Shown piece after piece: positions 1-9,127 of a stretch of DNA of 64,000 nucleotides; the first letter of the stretch is position 1, and every line of letters starts with the position of its first letter. The translations under genes and the position numbers were made by a program. The DNA is from Pontibacterium sp049603715 (GTDB lineage: Bacteria > Pseudomonadota > Gammaproteobacteria > Pseudomonadales > Balneatricaceae): NCBI GenBank assembly GCA_049603715.1, contig JBMYSW010000018.1, positions 1 through 64,000 of the forward strand, written 5' to 3'. The notes beneath the pieces are model-generated. The model had not been told where the DNA came from and did no database searches. It saw only the letters and a program-made list of their open reading frames with translations.

Positions 1-644
<644 letters not shown>

Positions 645-727
645 CTTTTTTACTTTTTGAATTTTAACTTTCAGGGCGTGAATAGAGCACACCTGAGCGA
701 CTAATACCTGCCTGAGGGAGACTAACC

Positions 728-1135
728 GTGGCAAAGCTAGACGAAGTAATTCAATCCGTTGTTCGTGATGTAGATGGCGCATTGGGCGCTGCCGTTGTAG
801 ACCTAGAGAGTGGCTTGCTGCTGTCGGTTTCTCATAATGTGCCTTACTTTACCAGCTCCTACCTAGAAGCGGTGGCAGCGGCGGCCGTGGACATGATGCG
901 AGGTCGTAATGTGCGCGCCGTAGAGTCTTTGCTATCCAGCCAGCGTGGCCAGCCTGTGAGTCAAATGATTCAAGAAGTACAAATGACCACCGAAAAGACC
1001 TACCATTTTATGGCGGTGGTGCCTAACAAACCTAATGCGCTGGTGGTGCTGATCACTAATCGCCAAACCAACCTAGGTATGGGGTGGGCGGCCGTGCGCA
1101 GCAGCATGCTCGAAATCGAGCCTCTTTGCCCATAA
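728..1135 (+). CDS. Roadblock/LC7 domain protein
   Basis: A 135-residue single-domain protein of the Roadblock/LC7 fold (MglB-like). The pattern is an N-terminal helix (LDEVIQSVVRDVDG), a strand pair AAVVDLESGLLLS, a long Ala-rich helix and C-terminal strands ending in LVVLITNR. Family members form dimers and act as scaffolds or regulators of small Ras-like GTPases; no such GTPase lies in the visible neighbourhood. The GTG start at 728 is preceded by a good ribosome site (GAGGGAG about 8 nt upstream). It lies 83 nt after the Pro-Glu repeat gene and is followed at once by a strong terminator, so these two genes probably form the end of an operon that starts left of the window. The domain is clear; the partner is unknown. 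Confidence 0.8.
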   Translation: MAKLDEVIQSVVRDVDGALGAAVVDLESGLLLSVSHNVPYFTSSYLEAVAAAAVDMMRGRNVRAVESLLSSQRGQPVSQMIQEVQMTTEKTYHFMAVVPNKPNALVVLITNRQTNLGMGWAAVRSSMLEIEPLCP

Positions 1136-1159
1136 GCATTTGCCTGCTTTTGAGGCCAC

Positions 1160-1186
1160 ACCACCTCTACCGAGGTGGTCTTTTTT
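1160..1186 (+). terminator. Rho-independent terminator after Roadblock gene
   Basis: ACCACCTC (1160-1167), loop TACC, GAGGTGGT (1172-1179), then C and six T (1181-1186). It is a perfect 8-bp stem with a U-run, 25 nt after the Roadblock stop. It overlaps the GTG at 1175 that opens the next reading frame, which argues for a later start of that gene. Confidence 0.9.
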
Positions 1187-1207
1187 CAGTTCACCCAATC
1201 TAATTCT

Positions 1208-3106
1208 ATGCCTACCACTCATGTCTCGATTATCGGCGCGATTGACGGCGGCAGCCATTACAAACCTGAACAGGTCTTGGCAGCGCTGTCGAATCATGCC
1301 GAAACCCTAAAGCTGCATGCTGAGTTTGTCGGCCGCCCTGCGACGCGTATTTATGCCGACCAACAACATGTGCTCAAATTGCGAGACGAGCTGGGTTTAG
1401 CGGGGGATATGGCCGCGCAATGGGTGCAGAATACCCTTAAAAAAGAGCGCGCCCTAGGGGTGTATCATCCGCACAAAACTTGGCTGCTGTTACATGAGCC
1501 AGAAACTGGCAATGTTCACATCGGCAACATTTCGCCACGGATGTGGCCACTCCACAGGCTCTTCTTTAAAGCACCCGCAACAGCGCAAGAGCGAATGCAT
1601 CTGCTTTCGTGGTTAACCCATGTGTTTGAGCTTTGTTTAAGCACGGGTAAAACCCAAGGTATAAAGTTAGATGAGGGATTATCTAACTTCACCGTATCAA
1701 CCTCGGGTGCGGTTTACTATGTTGATGATGAAAGTTACCGATGGGATGGGCTGGTGTCTTTTGCCACCATGCTGGCGGTGTTTATTCGCAACACACCTTG
1801 GTTAGATGAGTCTTTTGTTCGATGCTTGGGCTTTATCTTGCGAGGCCTGCTCGACGAAATTTTTGATGACATTACGGTTTGCTCGACTGTGGTATACCAG
1901 CTTAAAAACGCTTTTATCCCCGCGGGCGAAAAGCAAGCGTTGTGTCAGAGCCTGTGCCAAATTCTGGGTCAGCATCGCAAAGGTGGCGCGACCCAAAGCG
2001 AGTTAGAGGCGTTGCTCAATGCATGCCGGGCGACTCGGCAAGAAGCGATTCCTTCGCCTGAGTGGTTGGAGGCAGTCTTCTCGGTTACAGACGATGAATT
2101 GCCGCCGACAGATATGGGTGCGATTGAGCCCGATGCTGAAGCGTCATCTTTGTTACGCTTTGAGGGTAGCTCTGAGGAAGACTCTAGTGATAGCTCTCAC
2201 GATAGCCCTGCGCTACAGCCATCTCCTTTGGTTTCGCTAGATCAGCAGTCCCGCGTAAATGCAGAAACGACAAAGCCAGCAGGAGAGTCGCCACCCGCGT
2301 TTAAAGGCTCGGCCACTCAAGCGAGTAACAATGCGTTTGATACTCCACTAGGCACTACAACCAGTACAAAAACGCTCGCTGTTCTTGCTGATATTCACGC
2401 AAACAAAGAGGCGTTTGATGCCGTTTTAACTGACCTTGATAAGCAAGGTATTGAGCAGGTGATAGTGTTGGGTGATATCGTGGGTTACGGGCCAGATCCC
2501 GGTTACTGCATCGAGCAACTGCAGCAACGTGGTTATCAAGTAGTGAAAGGTAATCACGACCACGGCGCAGCAACGGGGAACTTTGATCGTGGTTTTTCAC
2601 GCAACGCCAAGGCGGTGATTGACTGGACGCATCAGCAACTCTCTGACGCTCACAAAGAATGGCTTTATTATTTACCGCCCATATTAGAAACGCCCGAGTG
2701 GTTAGCGGTCCATGGCGCACCGATCGACCCCGCGTTTTTTTATGGCTATGTGTACGAAATGACCTACCAAGATAACCTCGACCACCTTCGAAAAATAGGT
2801 CGCGCCCTGTGTCTACATGGTCATTCACATTTACCCGGTGCCTATGTGCAAGGTACACATCAAGAGAAGGGAACTTGGGTTACGGGGGAGGTCGTGATGC
2901 CTGATAAAGGCTTTACGTTATTCTGCCCTGGTTCGGTTGGTCAGCCGCGTAACGGCGAGGCCGTGGCTCAGTATGCGGTCTACCATCCTGATGCACGTCG
3001 GTTTGAGCCGCGAACCTGTGCCTTTGATGTCGCAGCAACCGTCGAAAAGATGAAGGCCCTTGGTTTTCCTAAGCCCTTGTGGGATCGGTTGCTTAACGGT
3101 CGTTAG
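1208..3106 (+). CDS. Kinase-like domain fused to YfcE-type metallophosphoesterase
   Basis: 632 residues from the ATG at 1208; the GTG at 1175 lies inside a terminator hairpin and was rejected. No clear ribosome site is seen before 1208. Residues 1-250 carry features of a protein-kinase-like or aminoglycoside-phosphotransferase-like fold: a VLKLR strand (Lys57), a catalytic-loop-like LDEGLSN with Asp155 and Asn160 at the canonical five-residue spacing, and a metal-binding-like YVDDE (Asp173). The usual His before the catalytic Asp is absent. Residues 290-390 are a low-complexity Ser/Asp/Glu linker. From about 390 comes a calcineurin-like phosphoesterase (MJ0936/YfcE class) with all motifs: DIHAN, GDIVGYGPD, GNHDH, VHGAP and GHSH. 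The esterase call is firm; the kinase-like call is my inference. The substrate is unknown. It overlaps the convergent DUF4124 gene by 4 nt. Confidence 0.8.
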   Translation: MPTTHVSIIGAIDGGSHYKPEQVLAALSNHAETLKLHAEFVGRPATRIYADQQHVLKLRDELGLAGDMAAQWVQNTLKKERALGVYHPHKTWLLLHEPETGNVHIGNISPRMWPLHRLFFKAPATAQERMHLLSWLTHVFELCLSTGKTQGIKLDEGLSNFTVSTSGAVYYVDDESYRWDGLVSFATMLAVFIRNTPWLDESFVRCLGFILRGLLDEIFDDITVCSTVVYQLKNAFIPAGEKQALCQSLCQILGQHRKGGATQSELEALLNACRATRQEAIPSPEWLEAVFSVTDDELPPTDMGAIEPDAEASSLLRFEGSSEEDSSDSSHDSPALQPSPLVSLDQQSRVNAETTKPAGESPPAFKGSATQASNNAFDTPLGTTTSTKTLAVLADIHANKEAFDAVLTDLDKQGIEQVIVLGDIVGYGPDPGYCIEQLQQRGYQVVKGNHDHGAATGNFDRGFSRNAKAVIDWTHQQLSDAHKEWLYYLPPILETPEWLAVHGAPIDPAFFYGYVYEMTYQDNLDHLRKIGRALCLHGHSHLPGAYVQGTHQEKGTWVTGEVVMPDKGFTLFCPGSVGQPRNGEAVAQYAVYHPDARRFEPRTCAFDVAATVEKMKALGFPKPLWDRLLNGR

Positions 3107-3414
3107 CGCTGCGGGGGCGAGGGCGAAGTTGCTTTTGCCTTTTGATGAGACTGCTGCTGTTGTGCGATTTGCTCTTCGCGAATAGCTTTAAGCTCCTTTT
3201 CAACACGTAAGGCTTCACGCTCTGAGTGGGTCAACCACAAGCCAACAAACTCGCTTTGTGGCCCTTCACAAGGTAAGTCAGAAAAGCTCGCACGTCCCTC
3301 CACTTCACACTTATAAATAGCCGCCACCGCAGGCTGAGCCAGCAAAAATAACCAAGCTAGGATAAGGCCCATCACTGGTTTGAGTTTGTTTTGTGTGAGT
3401 AGGTAAGCAGGCAT
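3103..3414 (-). CDS. DUF4124-type secreted protein
   Basis: A 103-residue protein with a hydrophobic N-terminal export signal (LKPVMGLILAWLFLLAQPAVA) and a short mature domain. The Y-x-C...G...F-S-D-x-P-C pattern (IYKCEVEGRASFSDLPC) is the hallmark of DUF4124, small periplasmic domains of unknown function. The C-terminal half is charged and Gln-rich (KELKAIREEQIAQQQQ), probably a helix, and ends in a Ser/Pro tail. It is convergent with the phosphoesterase gene and overlaps it by 4 nt. No function can be assigned. Confidence 0.75.
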   Translation of the reverse strand: MPAYLLTQNKLKPVMGLILAWLFLLAQPAVAAIYKCEVEGRASFSDLPCEGPQSEFVGLWLTHSEREALRVEKELKAIREEQIAQQQQSHQKAKATSPSPPQR

Positions 3415-3499
3415 TGAAAAAATAATTGAAAAGATAAGAGCGATATCAGTTAAAGGTGTTGCGCATTAAGATTGACTATAACGAAGCCGAAGAAAGCTA

Positions 3500-3606
3500 A
3501 GCAAGGATCGTTCCTTGCTTTTACACCTTTTTGTGACTTAAGTAATTCAAGAGCAGGTGAAGAGCGGAGATGGTATTTTTGTCTCCCCTCAATGACTGCT
3601 CTTTTC
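3500..3606. terminator. Two hairpins downstream of the MATE gene
   Basis: The 206-nt spacer between the DUF4124 start and the MATE stop holds AGCAAGG/CCTTGCT (3500-3506 and 3513-3519) followed by four T on the + strand. It also holds AAGAGCAG/CTGCTCTT (3549-3556 and 3596-3603) with an inner GGAGA/TCTCC stem, again followed by T on the + strand. Leftward transcription from the MATE gene meets both stems but without a clear U-run, so assignment as its terminator is tentative. The DUF4124 promoter should also lie here. Confidence 0.4.
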
Positions 3607-3620
3607 TCTTTTGGTCTCAG

Positions 3621-4976
3621 TTAGGCCTCGCTGGCTTGAAGGCGAGTAAATAAGTTACGAAACCTTAGCCACAAAAGCACCGCAGAGCAGGTAAGTGCGC
3701 CTACGAGCGCGTACCAAAAACCTGCCGCACCTAAAGGAGCCGAGGTTAGTAGATCAGTTTTGGCTAAAAGGTATCCCACCGGAAAACCCAGCGCCCAGTA
3801 GCAACAAAACACCATCACTAACGGCACAAAGGTATCCTTGGCACCGCGCAGTGCGCCCGCACATGTCACCTGAATCGCATCAGAGCACTGAAACGCACCA
3901 GCGATGGCTAACAAGCCTGTGGCGAGAGCCAAAATTTCGGGGTCGTTAGAATAGATGCGAACAATCCAATGGCCAGCAAAGACCATGAGCAACGCATTGG
4001 TTATGGCAATGGCCGCCGTAAGTATTAAAGCACTTTGCGTCGAGGTTTTAGCGCGCTCTGGCTGGCCTGCACCTAGGTGATGGCCGACGCGAATGGTTAG
4101 GGCAAACGAGATGCTCAGCGGCAGCATAAAAATAAGCCCGGTATAACTCAGTGTGACCTGATGCGCGCCCACCACGGTTGGGCCGAGATCGGCCAAAAAT
4201 AGGGCGATAATGGCAAACATGCTGGCTTCGATCAGCAATGAGAAACCAATGGGCACACCCAGTGCTAAAAACTGCCCTAATGCGGCAGGGCTCACGGGGC
4301 TTTTACTTAAGTGGGGCGCGAGCTCTGGATGGCGACGAATAGAGAGCAAACCGCCAATAAGCAGGAGATAAAAGGCGGCTGCACTGGCATAACCACAACC
4401 GGCACTGCCCAGCTCTGGAAAGCCCCAATGACCAAAAATCAGCACATAGTTTAGTGGGATATTTATCAATAAGCACAGCAGGCTGAGGTACATCACCGGC
4501 TTGGTATCGCCTACACCCTCAAAGCAGCTTCGCACTACCTGAAACAATAGCCCAGCCGGCATACCCCAAGCAAAGGCGCTTAGGTAGTCGTCGGTTTTTT
4601 GGGCTAATTCTGGCGAAAGCGCCATAAACTCAAACACAGGGTCGAGGTTGCGAAGTAAAAAGAAGCTCGCGACGCCAAGTGTAAGGGCAATAAGCACCGC
4701 GTGGGTAATGACTTGGTTTAACCCGTTTAAGTCTTGCTTACCCCAGCGCTGGGCCACCAGCGGCGTGGTTGCCATTAAAATGCCGACCGAGGCCAAAAAA
4801 ATGGGCAACCAAAGGCCTGCACCGACACCAATGGCCGCCAGGTCGAGGGTGCTGTACTGGCCTGCCATCACGGTATCAACAAAGCCGATACCGGTTTGTG
4901 ATAGCTGGGCGATCATAATCGGCCAGCCGAGTGAAACCAGCGAAGAGAGTTCTTTTTTAAAGGCGGTAGCCTTCAT
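3621..4976 (-). CDS. MATE family efflux transporter
   Basis: A multidrug and toxin extrusion pump of the NorM type: inner-membrane protein with about 12 hydrophobic segments in two similar halves, exporting cationic compounds in exchange for Na+ or H+. The N-terminal signature (LGWPIMIAQLSQTGIGFVD TVMAGQ) and the paired VVGAHQVTLSYTG region of the second half are typical. Start: the frame opens at a TTG (5009), but the ATG at 4976 has GAGG seven bases upstream and matches where NorM proteins begin, giving 451 residues, the usual family length. It follows yaeQ on the same strand with a 34-nt gap and may be co-transcribed. Substrate cannot be predicted from sequence. Confidence 0.9.
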   Translation of the reverse strand: MKATAFKKELSSLVSLGWPIMIAQLSQTGIGFVDTVMAGQYSTLDLAAIGVGAGLWLPIFLASVGILMATTPLVAQRWGKQDLNGLNQVITHAVLIALTLGVASFFLLRNLDPVFEFMALSPELAQKTDDYLSAFAWGMPAGLLFQVVRSCFEGVGDTKPVMYLSLLCLLINIPLNYVLIFGHWGFPELGSAGCGYASAAAFYLLLIGGLLSIRRHPELAPHLSKSPVSPAALGQFLALGVPIGFSLLIEASMFAIIALFLADLGPTVVGAHQVTLSYTGLIFMLPLSISFALTIRVGHHLGAGQPERAKTSTQSALILTAAIAITNALLMVFAGHWIVRIYSNDPEILALATGLLAIAGAFQCSDAIQVTCAGALRGAKDTFVPLVMVFCCYWALGFPVGYLLAKTDLLTSAPLGAAGFWYALVGALTCSAVLLWLRFRNLFTRLQASEA

Positions 4977-5010
4977 AGGGGGCCTCATATGCCGTTGCGG
5001 GCAAAACAAC

Positions 5011-5541
5011 TTAGGTCAGTTGCGTCCAAGAAACTTGTACTTCTTGCGACTCGGTATGAATGTAAGCAGTTTGTCCCGTAATGGTGACAGACCAATCGAT
5101 CGCACGACCCACTGTTTGAGCTAAAACCATGATTTCATCAAAGTTGAGCTGGTAAACCACCACGCCTAACGAAGCGATTTTGCGGCCATTTTGTTGCCAC
5201 CACACATCGGACTTTTGGTTAAAACTAAACACAGTGACCGACTTGGCTTGGTGGCTTGCCTTTTTGAGGCGTTCGGGGCTTGGTTCGCCCACATCACACC
5301 AAAGCGAAATTTGCTCATCGAGGGTTTTAACCCACAAATCTGGCTCGTTGGTTTCACTTAAGCCTTTGGTAAAGTTCAAGTCAGGCTGTGCTTGAATACA
5401 AAACGCGATGACACGCACCAGCATACGCTCAAGGCTTTCGGATGGGTGCTGGGCTACGGTCAGGTTCAGGGCATCGTAAACTTCTCGGTCTAAATCCGAC
5501 AAATTGATACGTGCTTTATAAATGGTTGGTTTAAGTGCCAC
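5011..5541 (-). CDS. yaeQ: YaeQ family protein
   Basis: 176 residues, full length for the family. Recognised by YKARINLSDLDR, the HPSESLERMLVRVIAF block, FTKGLSETNEPDLWVKTLD and the VWWQQNG motif. YaeQ adopts a PD-(D/E)XK nuclease-like fold, but nuclease activity has not been established for the family; its cellular role is unclear. It was once proposed to compensate for loss of RfaH in Salmonella, a claim later disputed. It sits upstream of the MATE pump on the same strand. The ATG at 5541 begins MALKPTIYKA, as in other YaeQ proteins. Confidence 0.93.
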   Translation of the reverse strand: MALKPTIYKARINLSDLDREVYDALNLTVAQHPSESLERMLVRVIAFCIQAQPDLNFTKGLSETNEPDLWVKTLDEQISLWCDVGEPSPERLKKASHQAKSVTVFSFNQKSDVWWQQNGRKIASLGVVVYQLNFDEIMVLAQTVGRAIDWSVTITGQTAYIHTESQEVQVSWTQLT

Positions 5542-5733
5542 CGCTATTCCTTAGGTTCAGGTAAAGTTATTAGGCCGCAGAGGTTATCCTATTTATTCGG
5601 TCGGTTCTATGAAGAGCGCTTGCTTCATGCCCCTTTATTCTTCTATTTTTATTGAATGACCTTTTCGTGGTGCACTAGGTGTGCTTTTATTCGGCCCTTT
5701 TGCCCTCAAATAGCTGTGTATTAACGGCTTACT

Positions 5734-7218
5734 TTGGCGACTTATTTTGATGATTTGGGTGATTTAGTGTCTTTTGCAAACATAGATTTATTACGTTCAA
5801 CTGGGTTTATTAATGGCGAATGGTGGGTGATGCCTGCCCATGGCGCCACATTTGACGTGCTGAACCCAGCAACTGGTGCACGCTTGGCTGAACTTCCCCT
5901 GATGGGCCAGCAAGAAGCAACGGCCGCTGTGGATGCAGCTGAGCAAGCCTTGCCCTTTTGGTCGAACCTCTTGGCCTCTGAACGTGCCGTTTATCTTGAG
6001 CGCTGGCACGACCTAATGATGCAAAATGCCGATGACCTCGCTCGCTTAATGACTCTAGAGCAAGGCAAACCGTTGGCTGAAGCCAAAGGCGAGGTGTCTT
6101 ATGCTGCCTCGTTTTTAAAGTGGTTTGCGCAAGAAGGGGTCAGGGCTTATGGTCGCTTGATTCCTAGCCACCAAGCCAACAGTGAGCTGATGGTAACTAA
6201 ATCGCCTGTTGGGGTTGTGGCTGCTATTACACCGTGGAACTTCCCGTTGGCGATGATCACCCGCAAAGCTGGCCCAGCCCTAGCCGCTGGCTGTACTTTG
6301 GTGATTAAGCCCGCAGAGGCGACACCGCTCAGCGCCCTAGCATTGGCTTATTTGGCACAACAAGCGGGCATTCCAAAAGGGGTTATTAATGTGGTGGTTG
6401 GTGACCCGCAGCCCATTGGCGAGGCCCTGTTAAAAGACAACCGAGTTCGCAAACTGTCGTTCACGGGCTCTACTGGGGTTGGTAAGCTGCTGTACAAACA
6501 GTCGGCCGAGACCCTTAAGCGCTTGTCACTTGAGTTGGGCGGCAACGCGCCATTTATCGTCTTTGATGATGCTGATCTTGATAAAGCAGTGGAAGGGGCG
6601 ATTAAGTCGAAGTTTCGCAATGCTGGCCAGACCTGTGTCTGTGCCAATCGCTTTTTAGTGCAAAGCGGCATTTACGATGCTTTTGTTCAGCGCCTAAAAC
6701 AACGCATGACCGAGCTGGTAGTCGGTAATGGCTTGATGGCTGATGTTGATATTGGCCCCTTGATCAACGAGGACGCCATCGACAAGGTAAAAGCCATGGT
6801 CGAGCAAGCGAAAAGCATGGGGGCGGAAGTTGCTTTAGGTGGCCATCTTACGCACGAGGCCGGACTGTTTTATCCACCTACGTTGCTGTTGAACGTGACC
6901 GCCGAAATGGATGTGTTTCAGCATGAGATCTTTGGTCCTGTTGCACCGATTATGCGCTTTGAAACAGAGCAAGACGCGGTGCGCCTCGCCAATGCGACGC
7001 CTTATGGTTTAGCTGCATATTGCTATACCCAGCATTTGGGCCGAGCGATGCGCTTACCTAAGGCCCTCGACTACGGCATGGTGGGTATCAACGAGGGCGT
7101 TATCTCCACCACTGTTGCGCCGTTTGGCGGCGTAAAACATTCGGGCCTAGGGCGCGAAGGTGGCCAAGAGGGCTTGGATGAATATATGGATACTCAATAT
7201 GTCTACATGGGCGCATAA
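5734..7218 (+). CDS. gabD: NAD(P)-dependent succinate-semialdehyde dehydrogenase
   Basis: An aldehyde dehydrogenase superfamily enzyme closest to E. coli GabD, which oxidises succinate semialdehyde to succinate in GABA catabolism. Related enzymes act on glutarate semialdehyde, so the exact substrate is likely but not certain. Diagnostic blocks are TPWNFP, KPAEATPLSALAL, FTGSTGVGK, the general-base Glu in LELGGNAPF, and the nucleophile Cys in FRNAGQTCVCANRF. The C-terminus VAPFGGVKHSGLGREGG is typical. The first possible start is a TTG at 5734; a GTG at 5767 (VSFANIDLLRSTGFINGEW) fits the family length equally well, and neither has a strong ribosome site. No gabT or gabP is adjacent, so it is probably a single-gene unit. 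Confidence 0.92.
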   Translation: MATYFDDLGDLVSFANIDLLRSTGFINGEWWVMPAHGATFDVLNPATGARLAELPLMGQQEATAAVDAAEQALPFWSNLLASERAVYLERWHDLMMQNADDLARLMTLEQGKPLAEAKGEVSYAASFLKWFAQEGVRAYGRLIPSHQANSELMVTKSPVGVVAAITPWNFPLAMITRKAGPALAAGCTLVIKPAEATPLSALALAYLAQQAGIPKGVINVVVGDPQPIGEALLKDNRVRKLSFTGSTGVGKLLYKQSAETLKRLSLELGGNAPFIVFDDADLDKAVEGAIKSKFRNAGQTCVCANRFLVQSGIYDAFVQRLKQRMTELVVGNGLMADVDIGPLINEDAIDKVKAMVEQAKSMGAEVALGGHLTHEAGLFYPPTLLLNVTAEMDVFQHEIFGPVAPIMRFETEQDAVRLANATPYGLAAYCYTQHLGRAMRLPKALDYGMVGINEGVISTTVAPFGGVKHSGLGREGGQEGLDEYMDTQYVYMGA

Positions 7219-7244
7219 CGCGCCCCATGTTGCTGTTTGAACGG

Positions 7245-8147
7245 CTAAGCCGTTTGAGCTTTAGCACGCTTGGCTTGTCGTCGCATCGACAAGCCTGCAA
7301 GCGCAGAGCCTCCCACAATGGCAATGCAAGCCCACAACAGCGACCAGCTGGCCTCGGCTTTATTTGCCAGTACCAGTAAGGTCACCGAAATAAGCGGCGC
7401 TGCGTAAGATAAAATGCCCAGCGTCGCTAAATGACCAAACTTAACGCCGTAATCCCACGTAAAGAACGCCACGCCCAGCGGCCCTAAGCCCAAAGCGACC
7501 ACACCTATCCATTGCCATGTGGTGGCTGGCCATTGAGTGTCTTCCCATAGCCAGTGGCAAAAAAGCGACAGTACCGCCGTCACCGCGCAAAACCAACCAA
7601 CCGCATCGGTGGGCACAGCAGCGACTAGGCGATTGGCTACCGAGTAAGACGACCACAAAATCACACAGCCAAAGGCGAATAAGTAGCCGCTCAGGTACTC
7701 GCTGTTAAAGCCATCACTGCCTTTACCGACAAGTAGCCAACAGCCAAAAACCGCCAATAAGGCGCCCGCAAGCTGAGGCGCTTTAAGGTGCTGGTCTGGT
7801 AACAGGGCAGATAAAAGCACCATAGCAAGGGGCCATAAATAGGCGATTAAGCTCACTTCGACGGCGGGTGCCATGGTCATAGCCATAAAGTAACAAAAGT
7901 GGTTACCAAAAATGCCTAAAAGGCTAATCGCCCATGCGCTTGCGGGCTGCTTGAGATAGCGTGTGCCCCAATGGCCTTGAATACGCCAGCGCCCTAGCAT
8001 TAACAAAAAGGCAATACTAAAGGTGATGGCCATTAGTTGAAACGGTGGCACTCGCCCTTCGGTCAGTTGAGTTAAGAGCGCTAGGGTGCCCCACATCACA
8101 ATGGCCGTTGCGCCAATGAGGGTGGCTTTGGTGGTTGTATTCATCAT
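7245..8147 (-). CDS. DMT superfamily exporter, YddG-like
   Basis: About 300 residues with two EamA repeats and nine to ten hydrophobic helices. The pattern VMWGTLALLTQL, the GNHFCYFMAMTMAPAVEVSLIAYLWPL block and GLGPLGVAFFTWDYGVKFG match the YddG group of drug/metabolite transporters, which export aromatic amino acids and their analogues in enterobacteria. The start is one of GTG 8150, ATG 8147 or ATG 8144; I use 8147. It ends convergently 26 nt after gabD. An AraC regulator ends 75 nt upstream on the same strand and could control it. Confidence 0.85.
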   Translation of the reverse strand: MMNTTTKATLIGATAIVMWGTLALLTQLTEGRVPPFQLMAITFSIAFLLMLGRWRIQGHWGTRYLKQPASAWAISLLGIFGNHFCYFMAMTMAPAVEVSLIAYLWPLAMVLLSALLPDQHLKAPQLAGALLAVFGCWLLVGKGSDGFNSEYLSGYLFAFGCVILWSSYSVANRLVAAVPTDAVGWFCAVTAVLSLFCHWLWEDTQWPATTWQWIGVVALGLGPLGVAFFTWDYGVKFGHLATLGILSYAAPLISVTLLVLANKAEASWSLLWACIAIVGGSALAGLSMRRQAKRAKAQTA

Positions 8148-8225
8148 CACACTCGCAATAAAAACATCGTGTTAATAGCGAGTGTAATAGCCTTAACCTA
8201 GGCAAACTTTGCTGAGAAAGCGGTG

Positions 8226-8957
8226 TTATTTGCCAAGTTGGCGATAGTGTCGAGGCGAGTGGCCAAAGTGCTTTTGAAAACGGTCACTAAAGCTGGCGAG
8301 GTGGCTATAACCGACTTGGTCGGCCACTTGCTGAATGCTTAGGTTTGTATCGGTTAACAGCTGTTTGGCGTGATTCATGCGCAACGTAATGAGATATTGC
8401 TGTGGTGTCGTAGCAAACGCTTCTTTAAAGCGGGTAGTGAGTTGGCGAGTGCTAAGGTTGGCGATGGTCGCTAATTCATTTAGGGAAATAGAGCGGGTGT
8501 AATGAACATCCAAGTGCGCTTGCGCAGCGAGTAAGCGCCTATCGAGACGTTTGGTCGCGCCAAAACGCTCGTGTAGCAGTTGCACCAGCATCATGGTCAT
8601 TTGTTTTTCGCTTTCTGCTGCCAGTGGCCCATGGTGCAGTTGGTGGCTCATAAAGCAGACATAGTGCTTTAAAGCTGTGTCCATTTCGACAAAGGCTGGA
8701 ATGGAGTCGAGCACCGGTGCAAGCGCCACGGGAATATCGGCGACCACAAAATGGTTCGGCTGTACTGCGGCAAAGTGATGGTCTTCGCCCGCAGCGATCA
8801 CGGCACTTTGATGGGTGCAGACTTTGCCATGGTGGCTGCCAACACGCATTTCTAGTTCGCCAGACAGAGGTAAAACCAACTGGTGGTAGCTGTGATGATG
8901 GCTATTCGCTTCGGCTGAATAGCTGCGCACAGATAAAAAAGACGATGGTTGGCTCAT
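8226..8957 (-). CDS. AraC family transcriptional regulator
   Basis: 243 residues: an N-terminal cupin-like sensor (HHHSYHQLVLPLSGELEMRVG, residues about 18-80) and a C-terminal double helix-turn-helix (about 145-240). The latter is marked by ISLNELATIANLSTRQLTTRFKEAF and by SIQQVADQVGYSHLASFSDRFQKHFGHSP, the AraC signature. The short sensor resembles regulators that respond to small molecules by a jelly-roll pocket. The next gene downstream on the same strand is a YddG-like exporter, so control of export is a reasonable guess. The effector is unknown. Confidence 0.88.
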   Translation of the reverse strand: MSQPSSFLSVRSYSAEANSHHHSYHQLVLPLSGELEMRVGSHHGKVCTHQSAVIAAGEDHHFAAVQPNHFVVADIPVALAPVLDSIPAFVEMDTALKHYVCFMSHQLHHGPLAAESEKQMTMMLVQLLHERFGATKRLDRRLLAAQAHLDVHYTRSISLNELATIANLSTRQLTTRFKEAFATTPQQYLITLRMNHAKQLLTDTNLSIQQVADQVGYSHLASFSDRFQKHFGHSPRHYRQLGK

Positions 8958-8990
8958 AGCTTACTAACAAAACATACTTTGACGGTGGCT

Positions 8991-9029
8991 AAATTGAAAA
9001 GGCCACCCTCTGTTACAAGGGCGGCCTTT
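8991..9029 (-). terminator. Rho-independent terminator of phaC
   Basis: AAAGGCCACCCT (8998-9009) pairs with AGGGCGGCCTTT (9018-9029) with one A-C mismatch and an 8-nt loop. Read leftwards it is followed by TTTTCAATTT. It lies about 100 nt after the phaC stop, in the spacer before the AraC gene. Confidence 0.75.
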
Positions 9030-9127
9030 GTCGTACTGATTAAGCGCTTATGTGGTTTAAGCACTTATGTGGCGCTTATTTTGTATTTAGCCGTAATCTA
9101 CTAGCGCAACAAATGCGTTTGCAAGCC

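Noticed and set aside
1175..1207. Earlier GTG start of the kinase-like/phosphoesterase gene
   Set aside because: The codon lies inside the terminator hairpin of the preceding operon; the ATG at 1208 is more likely.
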